64,000 bases of DNA from Alkalicoccus luteus (GCF_012034335.1 NZ_JAATHJ010000009.1:62001-126000); one strand, 5' to 3'; positions 32,728 through 41,295 are shown, counted from the stretch's first letter. Numbers and translations are program-made. Notes: generated by a model from the letters alone, not told the origin.

Positions 32728-33987
32728 ATGCCAGTTACTGCATTGGGAGCCATCATCGGATTGGTGCTTGCGATCGTACTGATTTTAAGAAAGGTGCCGC
32801 CTGTTTATGCCCTCGTCGCCGGAGCACTTGTCGGCGGGCTGACAGGGGGAGCAGGATTAGGACAGACCGTTGACTTGATGATTTCAGGTGCTGAAGGAAT
32901 TATCCCCGCTGTTCTGCGTATTCTTGCTGCCGGTATTCTTGCCGGCATGCTGATCGAATCTGGCGCAGCAGCGTCAATTGCAAAAGCAGTTGTCAATAAA
33001 CTTGGAGAAAAAAAGGCGCTGCTTGCACTTATTTTAGCGACGATGGCGCTCACCGCTGTCGGGGTATTCGTCGACATCGCCGTTATCACAGTAGCATCTA
33101 TTGCACTTGTCATTGCACATAAAGCGCAGCTGTCGAAAACAGCCGTGCTCCTCGCCATGGTCGGGGGCGGTAAGGCAGGGAACATCATGTCGCCAAACCC
33201 GAATACGATTGCAGTATCGGAGGCCTTTAACGTACCGCTGACGTCTGTCATGGCAGCGGGGATCATACCAGCCGTATTCGGTGTACTCGTTACCTATTTG
33301 ATTGCCAATCGATTGAAGCAAAAAGGAACGTTCGTTCAATTTGAAGATATTCAAGAAGGTGAAGATAAAGTACTGCCCCCGGTCGGATTGGCCATTATCG
33401 CTCCGGCAGTTGCCATTTTGCTGCTCGTGCTGCGGCCGGTCGCCGGGATTGAAATTGATCCAATGCTCGCCCTGCCGGCAGGCGGTCTCGCCGGAGCGAT
33501 TGCAATGGGGAAAGCGCGGGAAATTAACTCCTTTATTGTCACCGGCCTCAGCAAAATGTCCGCGGTGGCAGTACTGCTTCTCGGTACAGGAGCTATTGCC
33601 GGTATTATTTCCAACTCCGGACTCCAGTACGTGTTAATTTCAGGGATTGAAACACTCGGTCTGCCCAGCTATGCGCTTGCGCCGGTATCCGGTATCTTCA
33701 TGTCCGGAGCCACGGCGTCGACAACCGCGGGCTCTGTCGTTGCTGCGGAAGTGTTCAGCGGAACCTTGCTGGAGCTTGGTGTATCAGGACTAGCCGCTGC
33801 TGCTATGCTGCATGCCGGTGCCACCGTGCTTGACCATATGCCGCACGGAAGCTTCTTCCATGCGACTGCTGGAAGCGTGCTGATGTCCATTCAGGAGCGG
33901 CTGAAGCTTATTCCTTACGAGTCTCTCGTAGGCTTGACGCTCGCAGCTGTATCCACATTAATATTCGGGGTTTTCTCCCTCTTTTAA
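32728..33987 (+). CDS. GntP-family permease, probable glycerate/gluconate uptake
   Basis: A 419-residue transporter with about 12 helices. Family-typical segments include PPVYALVAGALVGGLTGG, ILAAGILAGMLIESGAA, VGGGKAGNIMSPNPNTIAVSEAF and the C-terminal HAGATVLDHMPHGSFFH. GntP proteins import gluconate, glycerate or related acids with protons. GAAGGAG precedes the ATG. The glycerate kinase starts 27 bp later, which points to glycerate as substrate. Confidence 0.88.
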   Translation: MPVTALGAIIGLVLAIVLILRKVPPVYALVAGALVGGLTGGAGLGQTVDLMISGAEGIIPAVLRILAAGILAGMLIESGAAASIAKAVVNKLGEKKALLALILATMALTAVGVFVDIAVITVASIALVIAHKAQLSKTAVLLAMVGGGKAGNIMSPNPNTIAVSEAFNVPLTSVMAAGIIPAVFGVLVTYLIANRLKQKGTFVQFEDIQEGEDKVLPPVGLAIIAPAVAILLLVLRPVAGIEIDPMLALPAGGLAGAIAMGKAREINSFIVTGLSKMSAVAVLLLGTGAIAGIISNSGLQYVLISGIETLGLPSYALAPVSGIFMSGATASTTAGSVVAAEVFSGTLLELGVSGLAAAAMLHAGATVLDHMPHGSFFHATAGSVLMSIQERLKLIPYESLVGLTLAAVSTLIFGVFSLF

Positions 33988-34014
33988 ACGGTAAAACCGG
34001 AAGGAGCCAAATGT

Positions 34015-35151
34015 ATGAATATCGTAATAGCATCTGATTCCTATAAAGGATCATTGAGTTCGATGGAGGCCGGCGAAGCATGCAAAGAAGGTATTTTGCG
34101 CGTCATGCCGGAAGCGTCTGTAACGGTGAAGCCGATGGCAGATGGAGGGGAAGGAACGGTCACGGCTCTCGTAGACGCACTTGGAGGCAGCTGGCATTCG
34201 AAAGCCGTACACGACCCGTTCGGGAACATGACCGAAGCGACATACGCTGTCTCCTCTGACGGCGGAACCGCCGTCATGGAAATGGCGGAGGCGTCCGGTA
34301 TCCACTACTCGGACTGCGTTCCCCAAAGTGTGCTCCGTGCCTCCACTTACGGAACCGGAGAGCTGATATTGGACGCGCTTGATCAGGGCGTTCGGGAATT
34401 TATCGTCGGCATCGGAGGCAGTGCGACGAATGACGCGGGTACTGGCATGCTTCGTGCGCTCGGCGTTTCCTTTCTCGACACACAAGGGAAAGAGCTCCCG
34501 GAAGGCGGAGCAGCGCTGACAAAACTCGCAGCTATTGAACTGGAAGGGATGGATGTAAGGCTGAAAGAGTGCCGCTTCCGGATCGCCTGTGACGTGGAAA
34601 ATCCGCTGACAGGACCAAATGGGGCATCCGCTGTTTACGGGCCTCAAAAAGGAGCCGGCGAAGAAGAAGTGGCTTTGCTTGACCGAGCGTTGAAGCAGTT
34701 TGCCGAAGTGGCAGAGGATACGCTTAAGATGGATCTCGATCGACCTGCTGGAGCCGGAGCAGCCGGAGGACTAGGGGCAGCGTTTCTCGGATTTTTACCG
34801 TCAGACCTCGAAAAAGGAGCTGTCATCGTCTCAGACGTGACGAACCTTGCTGAAAGTCTCAAGGAAGCCGATCTCGTTATTACCGGAGAAGGCGGCATCA
34901 ACCATCAGACTGTTTACGGTAAAACGCCGATCCACGTGGCGAAGCTCGCAAAAGAACTGCGAAACGATGTGCCGGTCATTGCGCTTTGCGGGTGTATCGA
35001 ACCTGGTTATGAAACGGTGTTTGATGGAGGCATCGATGCAGTGTTCAGCACGGTAGACAGACCGGGCCGGCTTCAAGATCTTCAGAAAACAGCTGCAGAA
35101 AATGTTGCCCGCACAGCTGAAAACGTCGCCCGACTGATGAAATTTTGCTGA
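34015..35151 (+). CDS. glxK: Glycerate kinase
   Basis: A 378-residue glycerate kinase of the GarK/GlxK family: IASDSYKGSLSSMEAGEACKEG, MADGGEGTVTALVDALGG, IVGIGGSATNDAGTGMLRALG, and GAGAAGGLGAAFLGF. It phosphorylates glycerate with ATP and feeds glycolysis. It is co-transcribed with the permease and ends in the terminator at 35152. Confidence 0.92.
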   Translation: MNIVIASDSYKGSLSSMEAGEACKEGILRVMPEASVTVKPMADGGEGTVTALVDALGGSWHSKAVHDPFGNMTEATYAVSSDGGTAVMEMAEASGIHYSDCVPQSVLRASTYGTGELILDALDQGVREFIVGIGGSATNDAGTGMLRALGVSFLDTQGKELPEGGAALTKLAAIELEGMDVRLKECRFRIACDVENPLTGPNGASAVYGPQKGAGEEEVALLDRALKQFAEVAEDTLKMDLDRPAGAGAAGGLGAAFLGFLPSDLEKGAVIVSDVTNLAESLKEADLVITGEGGINHQTVYGKTPIHVAKLAKELRNDVPVIALCGCIEPGYETVFDGGIDAVFSTVDRPGRLQDLQKTAAENVARTAENVARLMKFC

Positions 35152-35190
35152 AAAAAAGCTCCGCTGCACATACACGCAGCGGAGCTTTTC
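35152..35190. terminator. Bidirectional terminator between glxK and the DUF4190 gene
   Basis: AAAAGCTCCGCTGC and GCAGCGGAGCTTTT hairpin; seven A on the plus strand give a strong T run for the minus-strand gene. Confidence 0.88.
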
Positions 35191-35194
35191 GTTC

Positions 35195-35470
35195 TTAATA
35201 GGTAATGGAGCTTGACATGACGGCACCGAGCAGCATAACCGTTAATACGATCGCAGAAGCACCGCATACAGCACCTGCCACGGCCGTGCCGGCTCCTTTC
35301 TGTGTAAGGTCACGAGCTTCTTTTCGTCCGGATAATCCTAGAAAAATAGACAATGTCCCAAGTGTCAGTGCGACGACCGGCATAAAAAACATCAGCAGGG
35401 AGAAGACACCGAGATAAATCGACATCAGAGCTTTGCTGTTCATCGAATTACGAAGTTCGATTGTATTCAT
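35195..35470 (-). CDS. DUF4190-type small membrane protein (copy 1)
   Basis: A 91-residue protein with the DUF4190 pattern: NSKALMSIYLGVFSLLMFF, a second helix, the loop LSGRKEARDLTQKG and a last helix starting AVAGAVCGASAIVL. These two- or three-helix proteins have no known function. It is paralogous to the gene at 35549, 78 bp upstream on the same strand. GAGGAGG precedes the ATG at 35470. Confidence 0.78.
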   Translation of the reverse strand: MNTIELRNSMNSKALMSIYLGVFSLLMFFMPVVALTLGTLSIFLGLSGRKEARDLTQKGAGTAVAGAVCGASAIVLTVMLLGAVMSSSITY

Positions 35471-35548
35471 GTGAGACCTCCTCTTTCAACCGGGACGTTT
35501 CCCTTATTATACATGAGACGTCGTTGCCGATAAATGAATCTGCTTCTG

Positions 35549-35827
35549 TCAGACCGGCAGCTGGCCGCTAAAAAACAATAGTGCGAGAACGCCCATTAAG
35601 ACTGGAATAATCAGACCAACGATTCCGCAAATGATCCCGGCAAGCGCGTAGCCGCTGCCTTTTTCCATGTTAGCTCTTGCTTCGCGTCTGCCGATAATGC
35701 CAAGCACGATTCCCAGAAGCGCGAAAATAATACCACCGATCGGAAGCAGAAACAAAACAATTGATAAGATACCAAAAATCAGTGCCATCAGTGCGCGGCT
35801 GTTTGTCTGCTGCTGGTCAATACCCAT
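35549..35827 (-). CDS. DUF4190-type small membrane protein (copy 2)
   Basis: A 92-residue protein matching the copy at 35195: NSRALMALIFGILSIVLFLL, IGRREARANMEKGSGYALAG, then IICGIVGLIIPVL. The ATG at 35827 has GGGGAGG upstream; a longer frame to 35866 is not needed. The pair looks like a local duplication. Confidence 0.78.
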   Translation of the reverse strand: MGIDQQQTNSRALMALIFGILSIVLFLLPIGGIIFALLGIVLGIIGRREARANMEKGSGYALAGIICGIVGLIIPVLMGVLALLFFSGQLPV

Positions 35828-36005
35828 GAAAAAGCCTCCCCGTTTCTCCTTGAACAGCTGTGACATTCACTCTCTTCTGTGTCAGCTGCTGCTTCTCTAT
35901 ACCGATCTTATTCCCCCAGGCGTCAGGAGTGAAACAGACAGAAAAGAGGAAAAGACGGTTAAAAGCTCGAAAGCTATTAAGAGAGAAGATAGAGGAGGAA
36001 ACATT

Positions 36006-36551
36006 ATGCAGGCACTTATGTTAGTTGACGCTCAGTGTGCGTTCCACGATGAGTCATGGGGGAAGCGGAACAATCATCACGCAGAAGATAACATGCGGAC
36101 GCTGCTAGCCGTATGGAGAGATATGGCACGACCCGTTATTCATGTCCATCATACGTCTGAAAGTCCGGACTCTTTGTTTTACGTACATGGGGAAGGTGTA
36201 ACGGTTCAGGAAGGTCTGGAGCCGCAGGAAAATGAAACCGTCTTTCAAAAAACGGTCAACAGCGCCTTTATCGGAACGGATCTGGAGCGGTGGCTGCGGG
36301 CGAATGGCATCGGCACCGTCGTGATTGCCGGATTGACTACCCAGCACTGTATATCGACAACGGCCAGAATGAGCGGAAACCTGGGCTTTCATACGTACGT
36401 TGTGTCAGATGCAACTGCTGCGTTTGAACTTCGAGGTGCGGATGGTACTTTGTATGACCCGCACACCGTCCACACAGTATCACTGGCGACTCTTCATCAT
36501 GAATTCGCACGTGTAATAACAACGGAGGAGCTGTTGACAAACGTCTTCTAG
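36006..36551 (+). CDS. Isochorismatase-family cysteine hydrolase
   Basis: A 181-residue hydrolase. The catalytic Asp is in ALMLVDAQCAF, the Lys in FQKTVNSAFIGTDLE, and the nucleophilic Cys in GLTTQHCISTTARM; SDATAAFELRGADG follows. Members cleave amides such as nicotinamide or N-carbamoyl compounds; the substrate is unknown. AGAGGAGG lies before the ATG at 36006. The frame is open far upstream, but no other start has an RBS. Confidence 0.87.
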   Translation: MQALMLVDAQCAFHDESWGKRNNHHAEDNMRTLLAVWRDMARPVIHVHHTSESPDSLFYVHGEGVTVQEGLEPQENETVFQKTVNSAFIGTDLERWLRANGIGTVVIAGLTTQHCISTTARMSGNLGFHTYVVSDATAAFELRGADGTLYDPHTVHTVSLATLHHEFARVITTEELLTNVF

Positions 36552-36561
36552 ATGGAATGGT

Positions 36562-36591
36562 TTGCCTTTCCCTTCATAAAGAACCTATAAT
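36562..36591 (+). promoter_or_regulatory. Promoter of the GAF-STAS gene
   Basis: TTGCCT, 18-nt spacer and TATAAT, 32 bp before the GTG start. Confidence 0.5.
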
Positions 36592-36623
36592 GGGGAAAGA
36601 CTAGTAAGAGATGAGGGATCAGC

Positions 36624-37484
36624 GTGACCGTAATGAACAATTTGACGCAGGGAGAGTTTTCATCTCTTCATGTTGTATCGCAGCGTGTGTTCAAGCTGAT
36701 TGCGCAGGAGCTGGACATGAACTCTGTCTATATCGTAAAAAAGAACGGCAGCCAGATGCACGTATTCAGCGTGTATAATCGGTACGACGTAATCGTTCCA
36801 GAAGGCTTTAATGTGCCGTATCAGGAAGCATACTGCTCTCATGTGCTATCGAGTGAAACCGGGGACTTTCAGGCGGATGATCTGCGGGGACATGATTCGA
36901 CGAAAGAAATGCATATTACGGAGGAGCTGGGAGCAAAAGGATTTATCGGTGTTCCGCTTTGCAACCGCACCGGTGAGGTATTTGGCACACTATGCGCGCT
37001 GGACAAACAGGAAAAGCGCTTCTCCAATAAAGATATCTCCTACCTAAAAGCAATGGCAGAGCTGTTATCTCATATCATTGAGCTTGACGAAACGAAAGTA
37101 AACTTGTCTTATTTAAATCTGCCGGTAATTCCGATCACAGATGGTGTCGCGATTCTGCCTGTTCAAGGCGTCATCGATGAGAAGAGGGCTGAAACACTGA
37201 TGGAGGAAATGCTGAAGGAAACAGCGGAACGCCAGCTTGATTACGTCATTCTCGATTTGTCAGGACTGGTGACGATCAACGAGCAGTTCCCTGATGTACT
37301 GATCCGTTTAATTCAGGCGGTAAATCTGATGGGAGCGGGTACCGTGTTGACTGGTATCAGCCCGCAGACAGCGATGCATCAGCGTGATAATGATATGCTT
37401 AAAGACACGAAAGCAGCTCCGAATTTAGAAGCTGCGCTAAAAATGGCAGGCTTATATATTTCAAAAGAGGCGAACGAAGCGTGA
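36624..37484 (+). CDS. GAF-STAS sensor protein, RsbR-like
   Basis: A 286-residue protein. Residues about 15-155 form a GAF domain (VPYQEAYCSHVLSS, GFIGVPLCNRTGEVFGTLCALD). From about 165 a STAS domain follows (LPVIPITDGVAILPVQGVID, YVILDLSGLVTIN, LTGISPQTA). STAS plus a sensor domain is the plan of RsbR-type stressosome proteins that feed the sigma-B pathway, but the Ser/Thr phosphorylation sites should be checked. The start is GTG 36624, 7 nt after GAGGG. No kinase is nearby. Confidence 0.82.
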   Translation: MTVMNNLTQGEFSSLHVVSQRVFKLIAQELDMNSVYIVKKNGSQMHVFSVYNRYDVIVPEGFNVPYQEAYCSHVLSSETGDFQADDLRGHDSTKEMHITEELGAKGFIGVPLCNRTGEVFGTLCALDKQEKRFSNKDISYLKAMAELLSHIIELDETKVNLSYLNLPVIPITDGVAILPVQGVIDEKRAETLMEEMLKETAERQLDYVILDLSGLVTINEQFPDVLIRLIQAVNLMGAGTVLTGISPQTAMHQRDNDMLKDTKAAPNLEAALKMAGLYISKEANEA

Positions 37485-37678
37485 AGAATTCTACAAAATA
37501 TAAGAGCTGGTGCGCACTCATGGCCGCATCCGTTCCAATTGCAGTTCTGGCAGGACTGGACAGCTGGGTTCACGTATTGTTCCGCGGCGGAGAGGTCGAT
37601 TGGCAGCTGGCGGTCTTTCCCGTCTTTTTCAGCATAGGAGCATTCAGTTGCCTGAAAGCAACGTTGATAACCCTCTAA
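37481..37678 (+). CDS. Small two-pass membrane protein coupled to the GAF-STAS gene
   Basis: A 65-residue protein from GTG 37481, overlapping the stop of the sensor gene. Two helices (CALMAASVPIAVLAGLDSWV, LAVFPVFFSIGAFSCL). Coupled translation suggests a shared role, but no family is recognised. Confidence 0.55.
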   Translation: MKNSTKYKSWCALMAASVPIAVLAGLDSWVHVLFRGGEVDWQLAVFPVFFSIGAFSCLKATLITL

Positions 37679-37731
37679 GTGCAACTTAACATCATTAACA
37701 GCCCGCTGTAGGATAAACGCTATTTAAACAT

Positions 37732-37767
37732 GAAGAAGCCGGTGATCCCATGATCACCGGCTTCTTC
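37732..37767. terminator. Hairpin between convergent genes
   Basis: GAAGAAGCCGGTGATC and its exact complement around CCAT. There is no long T run, but it sits between two convergent 3' ends. Confidence 0.7.
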
Positions 37768-37776
37768 ACGAATTCA

Positions 37777-38478
37777 TTACATGCTTTTTGCACCAAGGTA
37801 ACGCTGTTTCCAGTAGCTGTTGTCCATATTTGTGACGGTTACGCCGGTCGAGGAGCCGGAGTGAAGGAATTTATTGTTGCCAAGGTATATACCGGCGTGA
37901 GAGGGCCCGGTACGCGTCTCAAAAAAGACAAGATCTCCTTTTTGAGGCTGATCGACACGCGTTCCGGCATCCCACATCTGGGCGACCGTTCGCGGCAGGT
38001 TTTTCCCGTTTTCTTTAAACGCATATTGAATAAATCCGCTGCAGTCAAATCCAGAAGGGGTGTCGCCTCCCCAAACGTAACGGGTCCCCATATGCTCCTT
38101 GCCAGAGGCAATCACACGGTCAGCAAAACTGCTATCAGAGCTTTCTCGTACAGAAGCGGTCTCTGTTTGAGGGGCAGATGTCTCCGTTTTAGAAGCAGAT
38201 CCAGCTTGAAACAATCCGAGGGAGCCAAGCGTTTTAGGTCCTGCCGTACCGAAAAAATTGCCGTTTGCATGCGAGATACCTGCAGACTGCTGGTACTTCT
38301 GCACGGCTCGTTTCGTAATCGGACCAAAAATACCGTCCACGTTGGAACGCTTGTTATAGCCTTTATCTGCAAGCAGCTGCTGCAGTTCCTTTACAAAATC
38401 ACTGCGATCACCGTAGGAAGTGGAACGAATCGTTGTTTGTGGCGGTGTCATCGGCCCGCCGGAGGATATAATCGTCAT
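37777..38478 (-). CDS. NlpC/P60 peptidoglycan hydrolase with peptidoglycan-binding domain
   Basis: A 233-residue protein. Residues about 20-75 form a PG_binding_1 domain (DFVKELQQLLADKGYN, VDGIFGPITKRAVQKYQ), a Ser/Thr-rich linker follows, and from about 120 comes an NlpC/P60 domain with catalytic Cys in GFDCSGF, His in SHAGIYLG and His in FLHSG. It should cut peptide bonds in cell-wall stems. No signal peptide is visible at the ATG 38478, so export would need another route or a different start. Confidence 0.87.
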   Translation of the reverse strand: MTIISSGGPMTPPQTTIRSTSYGDRSDFVKELQQLLADKGYNKRSNVDGIFGPITKRAVQKYQQSAGISHANGNFFGTAGPKTLGSLGLFQAGSASKTETSAPQTETASVRESSDSSFADRVIASGKEHMGTRYVWGGDTPSGFDCSGFIQYAFKENGKNLPRTVAQMWDAGTRVDQPQKGDLVFFETRTGPSHAGIYLGNNKFLHSGSSTGVTVTNMDNSYWKQRYLGAKSM

Positions 38479-38584
38479 GCTCGTACGTCCTTTCTCCCGC
38501 TGCAAAAACGGTCTTTTCCTTCTTATCGTCAGAGAACCGCAGCTCGTACAGCTTCTCTGGAAAAATAAGTCGAATAGACTAGCA

Positions 38585-38617
38585 GTAAAAAGCCGACCGG
38601 ATGTTATCCGGTCGGCC
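38585..38617 (-). terminator. Terminator of the small gene at 38629
   Basis: AGCCGACCGGAT and ATCCGGTCGGC hairpin; on the minus strand it ends in CTTTTTAC. Confidence 0.8.
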
Positions 38618-38628
38618 GTTAACAGCTG

Positions 38629-38763
38629 TTAATGATGAAAGACAGAAGCGAGCGCTTTAATAAATTCGATCCCCTGGAAAAATAAAATGCTTAGTCCGGC
38701 TGCGCCTGCCAGAGCTATCATTGCCTGTCTGATCAACACCATCACATGAACCGAAGCCATCAT
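38629..38763 (-). CDS. Small membrane-associated protein
   Basis: A 44-residue ORF (MMASVHVMVLIRQAMIALAG, AAGLSILFFQGIEFIKALAS, VFHH). One hydrophobic segment and an amphipathic end. AAGGAG lies 6-9 nt before the tandem ATGs, and a terminator follows at 38585, so it is an independent unit. No family recognised. Confidence 0.6.
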   Translation of the reverse strand: MMASVHVMVLIRQAMIALAGAAGLSILFFQGIEFIKALASVFHH

Positions 38764-38902
38764 CACCATCTCCTTTTTTATGATCATACTCCTCTTTTGC
38801 TGAAATAACAGCGTAAAATTGTGAGAGACAATGGATAATATTGGGGGATGCGCTTACGTCTATGATAGAATAAGAGCACATACGAAAAGGGGGCCTCCCG
38901 AC

Positions 38903-39277
38903 ATGAGATTGGAAGCAGAAAGCCCGGAAGAATATGTCGACAAGCTGCCTGCTGACTGGAGGCGGGACCAGCTGCTCGCAGTGAGAGAGAAATTGCTCGC
39001 TCATAAAGCAGTGAAAGAAGAGATGGAGCACGGGATGCTGATGTATAGAATCGGAATGACCCGGTTGTTTCATGTTAGCGTGCAGAAGGCTTATGTCAGC
39101 GTTTATGCAGGCTGTATTGCGAAGGTCGATCCAGAGAAAAAGCTACTGCAGGATTTTTCTGTTGGAAAAAGCTGTATCCGTATCGGGCGTTCGATTCAAT
39201 TGGATGAAACAGGTTTGCCTCAGTTTATTGCAGCCGCTGTCGCAAAAGCGAGACGCGGTGAAGATGTCGGATGCTGA
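38903..39277 (+). CDS. DUF1801-type small protein
   Basis: A 124-residue protein resembling the DUF1801/YdhG group: SPEEYVDKLPADWRRDQLLAVREKL, then GMLMYRIGMTRLFHVSVQKAYVSVYAG and a C-terminal basic SIRIGR-like segment. Family members include an iron-chaperone-like protein, but function is uncertain. The ATG at 38903 follows AAAAGGGGG; earlier in-frame starts lack an RBS. Confidence 0.72.
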   Translation: MRLEAESPEEYVDKLPADWRRDQLLAVREKLLAHKAVKEEMEHGMLMYRIGMTRLFHVSVQKAYVSVYAGCIAKVDPEKKLLQDFSVGKSCIRIGRSIQLDETGLPQFIAAAVAKARRGEDVGC

Positions 39278-39283
39278 TAATGC

Positions 39284-39322
39284 AATAAGCTGGCCTCCAG
39301 GAAGGAGACCAGCTTATTTTTT
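39284..39322. terminator. Bidirectional terminator between DUF1801 and yggT
   Basis: AATAAGCTGG and CCAGCTTATT hairpin followed by TTTTT, between convergent genes. Confidence 0.85.
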
Positions 39323-39323
39323 G

Positions 39324-39611
39324 TTAAATACCCAGCGTGCTGAGAACGGTTGCCAACCCATTTAAGGCAAGCATTTGAATAAACCGGAACGCAATCAACG
39401 CAAAAATGACGCTGATATCGATCATGCCGAGCGGTGGTATGATTTTACGGAACACTTCCACGTACGGATTGACGATCTTGTGCACGAATTCCCCAACAGC
39501 ATTTTCACCGAGTGCAGGCACCCATGACATGATAACGTAATAGAAAATAGCGATATAATAGGCAGTAAATGCATATTGGAAAAGTTGAAAGATAGTCTGG
39601 CCTATTCCCAT
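39324..39611 (-). CDS. yggT: YggT-family membrane protein
   Basis: A 95-residue protein with two helices flanking the YggT signature: YYVIMSWVPALGENAVGEFV, HKIVNPYVEVFRKIIPPLGM and IDISVIFALIAFRFIQ. In bacilli YggT is usually beside cell-division genes; here it stands alone. Its role is unknown, with links to osmotic adaptation in other bacteria. The ATG at 39611 lies 9 nt after AGAGG. Confidence 0.87.
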   Translation of the reverse strand: MGIGQTIFQLFQYAFTAYYIAIFYYVIMSWVPALGENAVGEFVHKIVNPYVEVFRKIIPPLGMIDISVIFALIAFRFIQMLALNGLATVLSTLGI

Positions 39612-39786
39612 GGTGTTCATCCTCTCATCTGTTATTCTTTCTTCCTCGAAAGGAAGGATTCTCCCCACCTTTATGGTATCAGACCAGAGCGTAAAATGCT
39701 TCCGCAGCGTCCGAAATATTGGTGAACTTTTTTCGTCTCGGGATGAGCACTGCGTAATAGTTGGTTGTATTTAGCATAAAAACCAC

Positions 39787-39815
39787 TTTACAATTCCTTC
39801 CTGTTGACGTAAGAT
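39787..39815 (+). promoter_or_regulatory. Promoter of the T-box-MFS unit
   Basis: TTTACA, 17-nt spacer and TAAGAT, placing transcription start near 39822, just before Stem I of the T-box. Confidence 0.55.
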
Positions 39816-39821
39816 TTTTGA

Positions 39822-40101
39822 TACATGCTGAGAACGGACCAACAGGCGGCCCCCGTTTTTACAGAGAGCTTTCCAACTGCTGAGAGGAAAGGAAACAGGA
39901 CCGCTGAATCAACTCCGGGAGCAGCGCACAGGATTCTAAAAGGGATGATTGTGCGCCGGCAGCCGCCGTTAGCAGGCTACGGTATAACCGGTGAATCACC
40001 GGCGTACCGGATAAGGTTTTTCAGGTGACTGAGAAATAAAAATGAGGTGGCACCGCGGAGTATTTCCGCCCTCTTTTCCGTGATGGAAGGGAGGGCTTTT
40101 T
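39822..40101 (+). promoter_or_regulatory. T-box riboswitch, serine-type specifier (TCA)
   Basis: Stem I contains CAGAGAGC and the helix CTTTCC (39869-39874)/GGAAAG (39886-39891) around AACTGCTGAGA. The specifier region reads GAA-TCA-A (39906-39912), pointing to tRNA-Ser(UGA). The T-box GAGGTGGCACCGCGGA (40043-40058) can pair with TCCGCCCTC (40064-40072) as antiterminator, with TGGC free for a GCCA tRNA end. The competing terminator GCCCTC..GAGGGC ends in TTTTT beside the start codon and also covers the RBS. tRNA-Ser has discriminator G, as the TGGC requires. Confidence 0.85.
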
Positions 40102-41295
40102 ATGTCCGTTCAAGCAAAGCTATTAACCGTAACCAGTCTTTCAGCGGTCGGCAGCTGGACCTCATTTATTGCCGTTAATCTGTATGTACTGATGGAGACC
40201 TCCTCCGCCTTCGCCGTCGCACTGCTATACATTGTCCGGCCGCTTGCGGGCATGGCGGCGAGTCTGCCGGCAGGTGCTCTGGCCGACAGGATGCCATCGC
40301 GCAGCCTGCTTGCCAAAATGGATGTGTTTCAGGGCGCTGCTTTATTCCTGCTCTTTTTCAGCATGATGCAAGGGACAGCACTGTGTGTAGTCTATCTGCT
40401 CGTATTTTTATCAAGTGGTATTCAGGCTGCGTATGATCCGGTTGGGGCTTCTTCTGTTGTGCGCTATGTACCGGGGGCAAGGCTTCAGCGGTATCATGCG
40501 ATCCGCGCGGTCTTTGATTCAGGAGCCTTCGTTATTGGTCCTGCAGCTGCCGGCATTTTTGCTGCAGCTGGGTGGACAGAGGGAGCGATTCTCGCGCATG
40601 GTCTGATGATGATTCTTTCGTTTCTGCTGACGTGCCAGCTGCCGCCAGGCAATGTTCCATACGCTGCTGCGGAAATTAAATCATTCTCACAAGCCAAGGC
40701 GCTCAAATTTACGGTAATCATCAGTCTGTTTTATACGCTGTTTATCGTGATGCAGACAGTAACGGATTCTCTCGAAGCTGCTTTTTCAATTAGCATGATT
40801 GGGTTAAGTGAAGCAGAATACGGTGTTCTCGTCGGATCGGCAGGGATCGGTCTTTTCGCAGGGGCCGTCTGTAATAGAATCTGGGGCGTCCGCTTCACTT
40901 CGCTGCAGCAGTTTTTAGGCGGAGCGGTGGGTGTTTCAGCAGGATATCTGCTGTATGCCGTTCCGGTGGATCCCGCAGCTGCTCTGGCTGGATTTATCGT
41001 CATTGGTTTTTTCACCGCTCCTGCAGGCTCCGGCTATCACGCCTTTTACCAAGCTCGCATCGATGCGGCATGGACTGGTCGTTTCCGTGCAAAGTGGAAG
41101 GCGGTTGAGTCAATATCCGTTCTTTCGTTAACTGCTGTAGCTGGGCTTTTAGCTGATTTATGGTCGATGCATGCAGCTGTGCTGCTGCCAGTTGTACTAA
41201 TGTTCCTGTTCATAGTAGCAGCATGCCTCTTTACCTATCTCTACACAGATACCGATCAGCGTGGCTGCCGACTACCAAAACAATCTTCCGCATAA
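40102..41295 (+). CDS. MFS transporter under T-box control
   Basis: A 397-residue transporter with about 12 helices, opening with LTVTSLSAVGSWTSFIAVNL and carrying the MFS loop AGALADRMPSRSLLAK near residue 60. GGAAGGGAGGG precedes the ATG and lies in the T-box terminator hairpin. It resembles the MFS_3 drug/metabolite exporter branch. A serine-type T-box would raise its expression when uncharged tRNA-Ser accumulates, which suggests transport of serine or a serine-containing compound. The unit is monocistronic. Confidence 0.83.
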   Translation: MSVQAKLLTVTSLSAVGSWTSFIAVNLYVLMETSSAFAVALLYIVRPLAGMAASLPAGALADRMPSRSLLAKMDVFQGAALFLLFFSMMQGTALCVVYLLVFLSSGIQAAYDPVGASSVVRYVPGARLQRYHAIRAVFDSGAFVIGPAAAGIFAAAGWTEGAILAHGLMMILSFLLTCQLPPGNVPYAAAEIKSFSQAKALKFTVIISLFYTLFIVMQTVTDSLEAAFSISMIGLSEAEYGVLVGSAGIGLFAGAVCNRIWGVRFTSLQQFLGGAVGVSAGYLLYAVPVDPAAALAGFIVIGFFTAPAGSGYHAFYQARIDAAWTGRFRAKWKAVESISVLSLTAVAGLLADLWSMHAAVLLPVVLMFLFIVAACLFTYLYTDTDQRGCRLPKQSSA

